Source of the DNA: Christiangramia flava JLT2011
Lineage (GTDB): Bacteria; Bacteroidota; Bacteroidia; Flavobacteriales; Flavobacteriaceae
NCBI RefSeq assembly: GCF_001951155.1
Contig: NZ_CP016359.1
Location: 1,822,001-1,886,000 of the forward strand
DNA: 64,000 bases
Reading direction: 5' to 3'
Numbering within the stretch: position 1 is the stretch's first letter; each line of letters begins with the position of its first letter. The notes under the pieces were generated by a model. That model did not search any database. It saw only the letters and a program-made list of their open reading frames with translations, and was not told where the DNA came from. This document shows, one piece after another, positions 8,779-17,727 of the stretch. The translations under genes and the position numbers were made by a program.

Positions 8779-9447
8779 TTACTGGTCGTCTAGTTGAATA
8801 GAATCAGTATTGGCTCCCAGTTTTTTCAGAATTTTTTCTACTTCTTCGGTCATTTCCGGTGGACCACACACATAGAAGCGCTTATCCAGGTCCGAAATTT
8901 CTTTTTTCAGGAAGTCTTCGTCGAGATACGCTTTGGTGTGACTGGTGTCTTCCTGGTCGGTAATCACGTAGGTTGTTTTCCCATTCATAATGCGGTCCAG
9001 CTCTTCTTTTAAGATGATATCTTTATCGGTTTTATTGGAAAAAATGAGTCGGTTGCCTTCAGTTTCACCCTTTTTTTCCAGTTCACGAAAAATAGCGAGG
9101 TAGGGAGTAATTCCTGCTCCACCGGCGATAAAATATCCCGGACCTTTATATTCAATGGCACCCCAGGTATCCCGAATGATCAACTCATCGCCCGCTTCCA
9201 GTTTGTCCAGTTGTTCGGTCACACCATCATGATCGGGATAGATCTTAATGGTAAATTGCAATTCGGGAGTTTCGTTCAGGCTGGTAAAGGTAAATGGGCG
9301 TTTTTCGTCTTTCCAGCCCTCTTTGTTGATGGAAACCTCGGTGGCGTGGCCCGGAGTAAATTCGTAACCGGAAGGTTTTTCCAGGTTGAACTGCTTGACG
9401 TCGTGGGTAATTTGGTTAATCGACTTGATTTTTACAGTATGGCTCAT
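8779..9447 (-). CDS. flavodoxin/ferredoxin reductase family protein
   Basis: A 222-aa single-unit FAD/NAD(P)H reductase. Residues about 1-95 form the FAD barrel with RPFTFTSLN (the RxYS-like FAD motif); the rest is the nucleotide domain with GGAGITPYLAIFREL and the end motif YVCGPPEMTEEVEK. There is no ferredoxin domain, so it would pass electrons between NAD(P)H and a separate carrier. The partner is not identifiable here. It lies 101 bp after the gene at 9549 on the same strand. Confidence 0.87.
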   Translation of the reverse strand: MSHTVKIKSINQITHDVKQFNLEKPSGYEFTPGHATEVSINKEGWKDEKRPFTFTSLNETPELQFTIKIYPDHDGVTEQLDKLEAGDELIIRDTWGAIEYKGPGYFIAGGAGITPYLAIFRELEKKGETEGNRLIFSNKTDKDIILKEELDRIMNGKTTYVITDQEDTSHTKAYLDEDFLKKEISDLDKRFYVCGPPEMTEEVEKILKKLGANTDSIQLDDQ

Positions 9448-9548
9448 AGTTTTTCTTTTGAAGGTAACTAAATCAACTGAAATGGTTTAGCTTAAGAAGT
9501 TGAATTATAATTATTTAACCTTCCTTAAAGAAAATCTTTAGAAGTATT

Positions 9549-10988
9549 TCAAATCGTCGAAGCCTTCTTGCCAAAAACCTTTTTTAAAGCCGATCTGGCG
9601 GCATAATAGCCGCACATTCCATGAACCCCGCCGCCCGGTGGAGTAGCAGCCGAACAGATGAAAATTTTCTTATTGGGCGTGCTGTAGGGGTCCAGTTTAA
9701 TGGCTGGCCGGAAGAAAAATTGTTTCAGATCGGCCACTCCACCGGTGATTGCTCCGCCTAGATAGTTGGAGTTATCATCCTCAAACTCTTTGCAATTAGT
9801 GCTTTTCCGAGCTAGGATAAGGTCTTTAAAGCCTGGAGCAAAACGTTCGATCTGGTTTTCGATAGCGGCTGTTTGATCGAGCCTTGAACCCTGTGGAACA
9901 TGGCAATAAGCATAACCGGTATGCGAAGCCCTGGGGGCACGCGAGCGGTCTATTTCACTTTGCTGGCAGAGGATAAGAAACGGTTCATCCGCGTGTTGAC
10001 CCTTCCACACGGAGGCTTCGCTACGGGCAATTTCAGCAAAAGTCCCACCTACATGAACAGTGCTGGCTTTTTCACAATTTGGGTCTTTCCAGGGAATTGA
10101 TCCGGAAAGCGCCCAATCCAGCTTGAAAATTCCTGGCCCATACCGGTAATTTTTCAGTTTCTTGGTATAGGAATTCGGAAGTTGATCCTGGGCAATTTTG
10201 ATCAACTGGGCAGGACTGGTATCGAAAAGATAACAGGAAGCTTCGGGTAGCTGACCAAAATTTTCGACTCTGAAGGAAGTCTGGATCTCTCCGCCTAGCT
10301 TTAAAAAATAGTTTTTGAGGGCCACGGCTAAATTTTCGGTCCCTCCCTTAATCACCGGCCATGTTGCGAGATGGCCCTGGATGACGAACATCATTCCTAC
10401 AGCCGCCGTTAATCTTTTGGATAGCGGAAGTATGCTGTGTCCAGCACAACCGGCAAAAAGAGCCTTTGCCCGGTTGGTCACCAGGTTTTTCTGAACAAAA
10501 TTTTCAGCTGATTGCAAACCTTTGATACCGAAATTAGCCAATAAAAAGGGATTTTTCGGAAATTGCAATGGTGCCATCCCAGCGCGGAGCAGCTTTTCAC
10601 CGTGTTCTACGAAATAGCTGAAGGAGTTCTTCCAGTTTTCATTATCTAGTCCCAATTCCGCAGAGGTCTTCTCAATCGACTGATAGAGCATGGCTGCCGG
10701 TTCGTTTTCCAGAGGATGGGCCACAGAAATTTCCGGGTGTATCCATTCGAGACCGAAATCGGTAAGCGGTAAGGTTTTGAAATACGGCGAAAGATAACCG
10801 GCAGGATGAACCGCCGAGCAATGATCATGGATGAAACCTGGAAGCGTGTACGAACCTGAACGCATTCCGCCGCCAATAGTTTCCTGTGCTTCCAGGATCA
10901 AAACCTGAAGACCCTGTCGACTCATTTCAATACCGGCTGCCAGACCGTTTGGACCAGAGCCAATTATAACCGCATCATATTTTCGCAT
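9549..10988 (-). CDS. phytoene desaturase-like FAD-dependent oxidoreductase
   Basis: A 479-aa flavoprotein of the phytoene desaturase/CrtI-like amine oxidase group. The N-terminal VIIGSGPNGLAAGIE motif binds FAD, followed by LEAQETIGGGMRS; near the C-terminus is the FAD-contact stretch ICSAATPPGGGVHGMCGYYAA. Length is typical of the NAD(P)/FAD-dependent oxidoreductase subgroup that is not carotenogenic. No carotenoid genes are nearby, so the substrate is unknown. Its 3' flank (about 9515-9545) has an A+T-rich imperfect hairpin that may be a weak terminator. Confidence 0.85.
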   Translation of the reverse strand: MRKYDAVIIGSGPNGLAAGIEMSRQGLQVLILEAQETIGGGMRSGSYTLPGFIHDHCSAVHPAGYLSPYFKTLPLTDFGLEWIHPEISVAHPLENEPAAMLYQSIEKTSAELGLDNENWKNSFSYFVEHGEKLLRAGMAPLQFPKNPFLLANFGIKGLQSAENFVQKNLVTNRAKALFAGCAGHSILPLSKRLTAAVGMMFVIQGHLATWPVIKGGTENLAVALKNYFLKLGGEIQTSFRVENFGQLPEASCYLFDTSPAQLIKIAQDQLPNSYTKKLKNYRYGPGIFKLDWALSGSIPWKDPNCEKASTVHVGGTFAEIARSEASVWKGQHADEPFLILCQQSEIDRSRAPRASHTGYAYCHVPQGSRLDQTAAIENQIERFAPGFKDLILARKSTNCKEFEDDNSNYLGGAITGGVADLKQFFFRPAIKLDPYSTPNKKIFICSAATPPGGGVHGMCGYYAARSALKKVFGKKASTI

Positions 10989-11171
10989 GGGAGGAAACTA
11001 CTCTATTTGCTAAAAATAAGGACTCCATTTGACAATTTTGCAGGAAATTTTAACAGGTGTTTGATCCGCCTATGCATTACATCTAATATTCTTCGCCTTC
11101 AACGATTTGATTTCTTAATAAGGCTATAAAATGCTAAATTATAGTCAGTTATAACCTTAAAACTTTAGCGT

Positions 11172-11315
11172 ATGGAACTTTTTACCGATTTCTTGCACAA
11201 CTACAAACATTCTTTAGAAGGAGTTCATCCGGTTGTTAAAATCATGGCGACCATTACCTTGGCATTTATTTTAGTCGCGGTGGTAAGTGCGGTCATCAAT
11301 GTTTTAGCCTCGTAA
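11172..11315 (+). CDS. 47-aa single-helix membrane microprotein
   Basis: The frame from ATG 11172 to TAA 11313-11315 encodes MELFTDFLHNYKHSLEG followed by a hydrophobic helix (about residues 22-46). The amphipathic, His-containing N-terminus and the single C-terminal helix look like a real small membrane protein; the start is sharply placed and the frame avoids rare features. No family is recognised. It stands alone between a divergent flavoprotein gene and a hairpin at 11352-11385. Conservation across relatives would settle it. Confidence 0.5.
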   Translation: MELFTDFLHNYKHSLEGVHPVVKIMATITLAFILVAVVSAVINVLAS

Positions 11316-11351
11316 TACCTTCTGAAGCAAGAACGCCTATAACTTCACGAA

Positions 11352-11385
11352 ATCTCTGTTCCGATTTATGGAAACAGAGATGAGG
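11352..11385 (+). terminator. imperfect hairpin after the 47-aa frame
   Basis: ATCTCTGTTCC pairs with GGAAACAGAGAT (one bulged base) around the loop GATTTAT. It is not followed by a T run, so it is a weak terminator or an mRNA 3'-end protecting hairpin. It lies about 40-70 bp past the stop of the frame at 11172. Confidence 0.4.
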
Positions 11386-11472
11386 CCTATTGCCTTTCTC
11401 TCACTGCAGCCTATTAAACGGTCTAAATTAGGACCTCAGATATTTCCATTGTAAATTTTTTGTAAAGTATGC

Positions 11473-11518
11473 TTGACATTCAATCTTTAAATTTATATTT
11501 GTAAAATAAACTTTACAA
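11473..11518 (+). promoter_or_regulatory. promoter and probable XRE operator of the 11539-12128 operon
   Basis: A -33 TTG (11473-11475, in TTGACA) and a perfect -7 box TATATTTG (11494-11501) are 18 bp apart. Overlapping the -7 box and the start site is a perfect inverted repeat TTGTAAA-ataaac-TTTACAA (11499-11518). Further half-sites TTTGTAAA (about 11459-11465) and TTTACAA (11533-11539, touching the ATG) surround it. This is the expected position for autorepression by the XRE regulator encoded in the operon. Confidence 0.6.
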
Positions 11519-11538
11519 TTAATCAAATTTTATTTACA

Positions 11539-11937
11539 ATGACTTACATCACTTTACAGAAGAAGCGTACCAAAAAGCTCGCGATGTGGACGGGTTTATG
11601 GGTATTCAGCTTAACCCTGGCAATATTTGGGTCAGAATTTTTATGGAACGATAATAAGGTTCTAACGATCATTTTCATTTTAATAAACCTGGGTGTAGGA
11701 ATTATGATGATCCGGGCGAACATCCAGTATGTGAAATCTCTGGACGAATTACAGAGGCTTATTGCGTTACAGGCAATGGGAATTGCCCTTGGCGTCGCAG
11801 TAGTTGGCGGAATTACCTATTCGGCGCTTGATGTGACGAACGTGATTGGATTTGATGCTGAGATCAGTCACCTGGTTTTACTCGTGGGAATATCCTATTT
11901 AATCTCTATTGTTCGATCACACTTCCAGTTCAAATGA
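11539..11937 (+). CDS. four-helix membrane protein, partner of XRE regulator
   Basis: A 132-aa protein with a basic N-terminus (QKKRTKKLAMW) and four predicted membrane helices. The segment YVKSLDELQRLIALQAMG between helices two and three is characteristic of small membrane proteins encoded next to XRE regulators in many bacteria. The function is unknown. It overlaps the regulator gene by 4 bp (ATGA at 11934-11937), so the pair is translationally coupled and probably works as a unit, for instance in sensing or resistance. Confidence 0.72.
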   Translation: MTYITLQKKRTKKLAMWTGLWVFSLTLAIFGSEFLWNDNKVLTIIFILINLGVGIMMIRANIQYVKSLDELQRLIALQAMGIALGVAVVGGITYSALDVTNVIGFDAEISHLVLLVGISYLISIVRSHFQFK

Positions 11938-12128
11938 AAAACCGACTCAAAGTACTCCGTGCAGAAAAGGATATGACCCAGGCAGAACTGGCAGAAAAAG
12001 CCGGTGTTTCCCGCCAAACCATCAATGCTATTGAAAAAGGCAAGTTTGATCCCAGTTTGCCTCTGGCCTTTCGGTTCTCGCAATTATTCAAATTGCAAAT
12101 CGAAGAGATCTTTCAGTTTGAGGAATAA
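11934..12128 (+). CDS. XRE family HTH transcriptional regulator
   Basis: A 64-aa regulator that consists of little more than a Cro/C1-type helix-turn-helix. Residues about 10-45 (MTQAELAEKAGVSRQTINAIE) contain the HTH with recognition helix SRQTINAIEKG, followed by PSLPLAFRFSQLF, as in the YozG-like group. It lacks a sensory domain, so any signal would come through a partner, possibly the membrane protein it overlaps. The inverted repeat at 11499-11518 is its most likely target. Confidence 0.9.
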   Translation: MKNRLKVLRAEKDMTQAELAEKAGVSRQTINAIEKGKFDPSLPLAFRFSQLFKLQIEEIFQFEE

Positions 12129-12178
12129 AATTTGTTAACTAAAACGATTTAGCGTAGATTTAAGAAAGTTTAACACGA

Positions 12179-15007
12179 ATGGATAGAAAAGATTTTCTCC
12201 AATTATCAGCACTTTCTTCATTAGGCATATCATTTTTTAGTTATACCAATTCCTATTCAAAAATTTTTCCGAGTGAATCTGATATTAGCGTGGATCATTT
12301 TAAAAAATTCCAGGACCCTGAAAATAAATTTAGGCCATTTGTAAGATGGTGGTGGAATGGGGATAAACTGCGTAAGGAAGAATTGCTTCGGGAATTGGAT
12401 GTTCTTCAGGCCGCTGGTATTGGAGGAGTAGAGATTAACCCTATTAAATTTCCCGAGCGAACAAATGACCTTGGCATTTCTTCTTTAGAATGGCTGGGAG
12501 ACGAATGGCTGGAAATGTTAGAATTTACTGTAAATGAGGCCAAAAAACGTGGACTAATTTGTGATATGATCGTGGGTTCAGGCTGGCCGTTTGGAGGAGA
12601 ATTTTTAAAAAAAGAAGAGCAAATTCAGCTAATGGCATTGGGAACTCGTAGCCTGCAAGCCAATACAGATTATTCCATACCAGTGACTGATATTCTAGAT
12701 GAAGTAAGTCCGAAGATCTATTCTCCCCACTCCAACAGTTTTAAGGAACTACATATGGTAAAGCTTGCTCCACAAAACCTAAATACTACCAATTTTGCAA
12801 TAGATATTCAACCAGATGCAGAGGGGATGATCAGGATCCAGGCTCAGAAAACCCCCAAAGAGCTTTATTATCTGGTGAAAATCACCGGTTATATGGCGGT
12901 GATCAATGGTGCGCCAGGAGCAAATGGTCCGGTCCTGAATCACTTCAATGAGTCTGCAATACAGAACTATTTTGAAAGAATGTCTAAAAGACTCACTGAA
13001 AAGCTCGGCAATTTTGGCAATTATTTCCGGGCGTTTTTTACAGATAGTATTGAACTTGAAGGGGCTAATTGGAATGAAGATTTTCCAGAAGTTTTTAAGG
13101 AACGTTTCGGTTATGACCTCGAAAAATACCTGCCGTTTTTGCTCTTTAAGATCGGGCATATGGGAAATCCCGTGCAAGAGGATTATGGAGCGAAATTTTC
13201 AGATGAATTTCAGGAGAAGATTAACAGGGTTCGCTATGATTTTGAAACCCTAAAAAATGATCTTTTCCGTGAGCGATTCATAGAACCTTTTACAAACTGG
13301 TGTCATCTTCACGGGGTACAGTCAAGGATGCAGGCCTACGGAAGGGAATGTCATCCCCTGGAAAGCAGTATGCATATTGATATTCCTGAAAATGAAACCT
13401 GGATGGGAAATAGCGCAGGGGCGGTATTTTCCGATGAAAATTACCGGGAGGGTCGTGCCTATACGATGATCAATAAATTTGTTTCCAGTGGTGCCCGGTT
13501 TGCTGGTAAAAAACTGGTGAGTTGCGAAGAGATTACCAATACAAATCGTGTTTTTACTACAACGCTGGAAGAGATTAAGATTGCTGGAGATCAGAGTATT
13601 TTGTCTGGTGTCACTCATTCTATATTGCATGGATTCAATTACAGTCCGCCTGAAGCACCATTTCCAGGCTGGATTCGATATGGTACATTTTTGAATGAGC
13701 GCAATACCTGGTGGCCCTATTTCAGAAAATGGGCAGATTATAAAGCAAGGTTATATGCTATTTTCCAGAATACGGAACTCCATTCAGATATCGCAATTTT
13801 GCATCCCATAGCAGATCTTTGGAAAATACATGGGCCCATGCGCGATCCTTTTCCGGAAATGGCGTATCCTTCCTATCAGCATCAGGTTTGGGAAGCCATT
13901 CAACAGTGCGGAAATTCGGCAGATTATATCAGCGAAAAAATCATTCAACAATCACAGATCCAACCGAAGCAAATTGTCTACAACGAAAGAAAGTATCGCG
14001 TGCTAATGTTGTTGGATGTGGTAAGTATGCTGCCAGAAACCGCCCGGAAAATTGCTGAATTTCAAAGACAGGGAGGGAAAATTATTTTCGTGGGTCAAAA
14101 ACCAACTCAAACGGCAATGCTTCAACAGGCTGAAGAAAATAGGAAGATTGCGGAAATTTTTGAAGCTTTCCCAGATGATTCTAAAACCGGGATAGTAGAT
14201 AGACCTCAAAAAGATTTTATTAGCTGGTATCAAAATATTCAGAAGCGTTTCGGAATCGATCCAGGTATTCAGATCTCAAAACCAAATAAATTTTTGAGTC
14301 ACATTAGGTATGGTTCTGACGCAGCCGACTATTATTTTTTTGTCAATTATAATCAGTCTGAATCACAGGAAACAGATCTTATATTCCATAGTTCCCGAAA
14401 GGTTGCTGAAGTTTGGGACCCCGAAACCGGAGAGAAGTTCCGTATAAAATTGGCTGCAAACGGTTCTTATTTGCTGAAACTCGGCCCGGCTGAATCAAAA
14501 CTAATAGTACTTCGGGATCAATGGACAACCGAAGAATTTGTGTCAGAAATGGGAATTTTAACCGAAATGGAAAAGATTAATGGCCCATGGAAAATCAAAT
14601 TGCATAAAGTGGATGGAAATTTGCAAAATCGGGAATGGCCACTTTTGAAAGATTTAAAGGAAACGGATGATCTTCAAAATTTTTCGGGTACTCTATTGTA
14701 TCAAACCAATTTTGATTTTGGCGCAGATGCTGGTCAATATTTCTTGGATCTAGGTAAAGTTTACGGAATTTCAGAAGTTATCCTGAATGGAAACAAATTG
14801 GGGAGTGTCTGGTACGGCAAACATCAATATCGTTTAGGGAAGGCCTTGAGAATAGGCAGTAATCAACTACAGGTTCAAATTACAACAACTTTGGGAAATT
14901 ATATGAAATCATTAAAAGATAACCCGGTTGCCCAGGGATGGACCTCTTACCAGAAATTGCAATCTTCCGGAATGATTGGACCGGTAAGGATTTATACCGT
15001 CTCTTAA
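12179..15007 (+). CDS. glycoside hydrolase, GH106-type alpha-L-rhamnosidase candidate
   Basis: A 942-aa exported glycosidase. The N-terminus MDRKDFLQLSALSS resembles the twin-arginine-like or Sec signals of Bacteroidota glycosidases. The motif FVRWWWNGDKLRKEELL followed by GIGGVEINPI is the hallmark of GH106 (alpha-L-rhamnosidase) proteins, and FFTDSIELEGANWN and ARFAGKKLVSCEEI are further family blocks. A C-terminal GH2-like galactose-binding beta-sandwich (about 830-940; LLYQTNFDF to GNYMKSL) completes the usual layout. It probably removes rhamnose from pectic or algal polysaccharides. No SusC/SusD pair or other glycosidase is adjacent. A terminator follows at 15015. Confidence 0.8.
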   Translation: MDRKDFLQLSALSSLGISFFSYTNSYSKIFPSESDISVDHFKKFQDPENKFRPFVRWWWNGDKLRKEELLRELDVLQAAGIGGVEINPIKFPERTNDLGISSLEWLGDEWLEMLEFTVNEAKKRGLICDMIVGSGWPFGGEFLKKEEQIQLMALGTRSLQANTDYSIPVTDILDEVSPKIYSPHSNSFKELHMVKLAPQNLNTTNFAIDIQPDAEGMIRIQAQKTPKELYYLVKITGYMAVINGAPGANGPVLNHFNESAIQNYFERMSKRLTEKLGNFGNYFRAFFTDSIELEGANWNEDFPEVFKERFGYDLEKYLPFLLFKIGHMGNPVQEDYGAKFSDEFQEKINRVRYDFETLKNDLFRERFIEPFTNWCHLHGVQSRMQAYGRECHPLESSMHIDIPENETWMGNSAGAVFSDENYREGRAYTMINKFVSSGARFAGKKLVSCEEITNTNRVFTTTLEEIKIAGDQSILSGVTHSILHGFNYSPPEAPFPGWIRYGTFLNERNTWWPYFRKWADYKARLYAIFQNTELHSDIAILHPIADLWKIHGPMRDPFPEMAYPSYQHQVWEAIQQCGNSADYISEKIIQQSQIQPKQIVYNERKYRVLMLLDVVSMLPETARKIAEFQRQGGKIIFVGQKPTQTAMLQQAEENRKIAEIFEAFPDDSKTGIVDRPQKDFISWYQNIQKRFGIDPGIQISKPNKFLSHIRYGSDAADYYFFVNYNQSESQETDLIFHSSRKVAEVWDPETGEKFRIKLAANGSYLLKLGPAESKLIVLRDQWTTEEFVSEMGILTEMEKINGPWKIKLHKVDGNLQNREWPLLKDLKETDDLQNFSGTLLYQTNFDFGADAGQYFLDLGKVYGISEVILNGNKLGSVWYGKHQYRLGKALRIGSNQLQVQITTTLGNYMKSLKDNPVAQGWTSYQKLQSSGMIGPVRIYTVS

Positions 15008-15014
15008 ATTATGA

Positions 15015-15050
15015 AATAGAAAAGCCGTATTTTCATGCGGCTTTTCTATT
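15015..15050. terminator. bidirectional terminator between convergent genes
   Basis: AATAGAAAAGCCG (15015-15027) pairs perfectly with CGGCTTTTCTATT (15038-15050) across a 10-nt loop. T-rich arms on both strands let it end both the GH106 gene (plus) and the persulfide dioxygenase-rhodanese gene (minus). Confidence 0.85.
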
Positions 15051-15066
15051 CCTCTTGAGGCTTGAT

Positions 15067-16482
15067 TTATAAAAGTGTAGAAGGACAAACGTAATCAGAT
15101 ACCGGTAATCCTGCTTCTTTGATAGCTTTAAATCCATCGATCACATCGCTGAAATTATCCCATCCTCGTTGCTGTAATATGGAAGCGGCGATCATGCTTC
15201 GGTAGCCCCCCGCACAATGCAGGACGAAAAATTCATTTTTTGCGAACTGGTCTAAATGCTGATTGATCTGGTTTAAAGGAACATTTATGGCATCGAGCAG
15301 GTGTTCTGAATCGTATTCGCTCTTTTTACGAACATCTATGACTTTGATTTTTTGTTCGGAAAGCAGCTTTTTAAGTTCTTCAGCCGTGATGCGATTGATC
15401 TTTTCAGTTGCAAGTCCAGCTCTCTTCCAGCTTCCAAGGCCGTTTTTCAGGTATCCGCGGGTATTGTCATATCCTACCCGGGATAGGCGGGTGATCGCTT
15501 CTTCTTCACGACCAATTTCAGTAACCAGTAAGATGGGTGTTTCCAGGTCAGGGATCAGTTCTCCAACCCAAGGAGCAAAATTGCCATCCAGCCCGATATT
15601 GATACTGCCGGGAATATGTCCTTCCGCAAAATTTTCGGCATCACGGGTATCCAGGACCAGTGCTTCCAGCTCTCCGGCTGCAACCTCGAATTCCGCAGGT
15701 TTTAACGGAGTCGCAGCCTGTTTCATGATCTCATCAAAGCTTTCGTAACCCCCAATGTTCATTAACACGTTTTGAGGGAAATAACCCGGCGGCGTGGTAA
15801 GTCCGGTAAGCAATTCCTGGATAAACTCTTCCCTGGTCATATCGGCACGAAGGGCGTAATTGGTCTTTTTCTGATTGCCCAGAGTATCGGTGGTTTCCTT
15901 GCTCATCTTCTTTCCGCAGGCTGAACCCGCGCCGTGATTGGGATACACGATCAGATCATCTCTTAGAGGCATGATCTTATTGCGCAGGGAATCGTAGAGA
16001 TGACCGGCCAGTTTTTCTTCGGTTAGATCGGCCACCACATGTTGGGCGAGGTCCGGACGGCCAACATCTCCAATGAACAGCGTGTCGCCGGTGATGATGC
16101 CGTGTTCTTTCATATTATCGTCTACCAGCAGGTAGGTGGTGCTTTCCATGGTATGCCCGGGGGTATGGATCGCTTTAACCTTGTAGTTCCCAATGGCAAA
16201 AAGCTGTCCATCTTCTGCAATGATAGCCTCATAATTGGGTTTGGCACCGGGACCAAAAACGATCTGTGCCCCGGTTTTTTTCTGAAGATCGAGATGACCG
16301 CTCACAAAATCGGCATGAAAATGCGTTTCAAAAACGTATTTGATCTTTGCATTGTCTTTTTTTGCACGATCGATGTATGGCTGAACTTCTCTCAGCGGGT
16401 CAAAAATTGCAGCTTCTCCATTGCTTTCTATATAATAAGCGGCATGGGCGAGGCATCCGGTATATATCTGTTCTATTTTCAT
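15067..16482 (-). CDS. MBL-fold persulfide dioxygenase fused to two rhodanese domains
   Basis: A 471-aa fusion. Residues about 1-250 are an ETHE1-like metallo-beta-lactamase domain with the metal motif THFHADFVSGH and later HTPGHTMEST and YPNHGAGSACG; such enzymes oxidise glutathione persulfide to sulfite. Two rhodanese domains follow. The first (about 265-355) lacks the active Cys; the second has an intact HCAGGYRS loop and could transfer sulfane sulfur. This supports a cytoplasmic sulfide-detoxifying role. It lies 77 bp after the TauE/SafE-type gene at the end of the cbb3 locus, which may link sulfite production with its export, but the link is inferred. Confidence 0.9.
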   Translation of the reverse strand: MKIEQIYTGCLAHAAYYIESNGEAAIFDPLREVQPYIDRAKKDNAKIKYVFETHFHADFVSGHLDLQKKTGAQIVFGPGAKPNYEAIIAEDGQLFAIGNYKVKAIHTPGHTMESTTYLLVDDNMKEHGIITGDTLFIGDVGRPDLAQHVVADLTEEKLAGHLYDSLRNKIMPLRDDLIVYPNHGAGSACGKKMSKETTDTLGNQKKTNYALRADMTREEFIQELLTGLTTPPGYFPQNVLMNIGGYESFDEIMKQAATPLKPAEFEVAAGELEALVLDTRDAENFAEGHIPGSINIGLDGNFAPWVGELIPDLETPILLVTEIGREEEAITRLSRVGYDNTRGYLKNGLGSWKRAGLATEKINRITAEELKKLLSEQKIKVIDVRKKSEYDSEHLLDAINVPLNQINQHLDQFAKNEFFVLHCAGGYRSMIAASILQQRGWDNFSDVIDGFKAIKEAGLPVSDYVCPSTLL

Positions 16483-16559
16483 GTTGTTGAATTTTAGATT
16501 GTTATACTATAAATTTAATTCGGGTTTTGAGTTTCTGAAGCTACTTCTGTTACACAGCA

Positions 16560-17267
16560 TCAATGACAATTGATGGCTGCTCCAACCTGTTGAACGGCCA
16601 CATTTTCGCCAGGTGACAAAAACGGAATTTCCAGTCCCAGTCCCCGAATGATAAACCAGCACGCCACCGCAAAAGTCATAATAGGAATCAGTCGTACCAG
16701 GCGTTTTCGAAGGTTTTGATTCAGGATCGTTCCGAGCCATATCGCTGTGGTCATCAACGGGATGGTTCCTATTCCGAAGAGCATCATATACAGTGAGCTT
16801 TCCAGTAAACTGGCGGTAGCGATCGCTCCGAATACTGCCATATAAACCAGTCCGCAGGGCAGCAGTCCATTCAGAACTCCCACCAGAAAAAAGGTTTCCG
16901 GCTTTTTCTTTTTCAGTTCCTGGCCCAACTTGTTCCTGATGTTTCCTGCTAGTGACCAGAGTTTTCCGTTAAACTGCATCCTGTCTGGATTCAGTTTTGG
17001 GATGAGCACAAAAACGAGCATGATAACGCCTACTGCGATCGATAACTCCTGCTGAACTCCGAAAAGGGCAAAGCCGCTTCCCAGCAATCCAACCAATAAT
17101 CCAAGACTGGCATAGCTCAGTAGTCTGCCAAGGTGGTAGAGCCCGGTTTGCAGTAATTTTTTTGCGGGATGTTTTCGGTCCAGCGGAAGGAGGAAGGCAA
17201 TGGGCCCGCACATTCCCACGCAATGAAGACTACCGAATATTCCCAATATGACAGCAGAAAGTAACAT
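16560..17267 (-). CDS. sulfite exporter TauE/SafE family membrane protein
   Basis: A 235-aa protein with six or so membrane helices. The first helix carries FGSLHCVGMCGPI, the Cys/His signature of the TauE/SafE subgroup found in cytochrome oxidase assembly loci, where it is thought to help copper handling. Another conserved block is GLLPCGLVYMAVFGA. The tail ends INCH, giving one more Cys/His pair. Its start overlaps the FixH gene stop by one base. The position just after ccoG-ccoH argues for an assembly role rather than sulfite export. Confidence 0.85.
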   Translation of the reverse strand: MLLSAVILGIFGSLHCVGMCGPIAFLLPLDRKHPAKKLLQTGLYHLGRLLSYASLGLLVGLLGSGFALFGVQQELSIAVGVIMLVFVLIPKLNPDRMQFNGKLWSLAGNIRNKLGQELKKKKPETFFLVGVLNGLLPCGLVYMAVFGAIATASLLESSLYMMLFGIGTIPLMTTAIWLGTILNQNLRKRLVRLIPIMTFAVACWFIIRGLGLEIPFLSPGENVAVQQVGAAINCH

Positions 17268-17722
17268 CAGTACACCAGTTCTTTTTTATAGAGGAATTCT
17301 TTGCCTTCATAATTCCAGAAAACGATGAGGTTCCATCTTCCCGGCTGAAGCAGCTTTGCGGGAATCACAATTTCAGCATTTTCAGGTTGCCTGAGCTGGT
17401 AGTTGAAATCCAATTGCTTGTTCGAAGGCCTATACAGGCTAATCCTGCCCTCGATCTTTTCCGGGTCCATTCCCGAAGGAAAATGAAACTTCAGTCCCTC
17501 CCGTTTTTTTTCAAGGATCGCGGGGCTTGGAAGGCGCTGCAGGTTCTGTTCTGCATCAATGTCGTTCTGGTAGTGCAATTCTGCCGCATAATAATCTTCG
17601 GTAACCAGGTCGTGCTCATATTTTGCACTGGTAAGCATCGTGGTTACGAGAAAGAGTATGAAAGAAACGAACAAAATCATCCCGATCGCCAGTCCTGTTC
17701 CCCAGTTGAATTTCGTTTTCAT
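17267..17722 (-). CDS. ccoH: FixH/CcoH family cbb3 oxidase assembly protein
   Basis: A 151-aa protein with one N-terminal membrane helix (about residues 10-32) and a periplasmic domain. The stretch YEHDLVTEDYYAAELHYQ is the FixH signature, and the remainder (GRISLYRPSNKQLD, PGRWNLIVFWNYEGK) matches the beta-sandwich of the family. FixH/CcoH is needed for assembly or stability of cbb3 oxidase. It sits between ccoG (6 bp) and the TauE/SafE gene (one-base overlap) in the same operon. Confidence 0.9.
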   Translation of the reverse strand: MKTKFNWGTGLAIGMILFVSFILFLVTTMLTSAKYEHDLVTEDYYAAELHYQNDIDAEQNLQRLPSPAILEKKREGLKFHFPSGMDPEKIEGRISLYRPSNKQLDFNYQLRQPENAEIVIPAKLLQPGRWNLIVFWNYEGKEFLYKKELVY

Positions 17723-17727
17723 GAGTT

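Noticed and set aside
16558..16575. Palindrome CATCAAT-gaca-ATTGATG at the end of the TauE/SafE gene, looking like an FNR box
   Set aside because: The half-sites are in the opposite order (ATCAA before TTGAT) to an FNR box, it overlaps the stop codon, and no -7 box lies at the 22-bp distance seen at the other sites.
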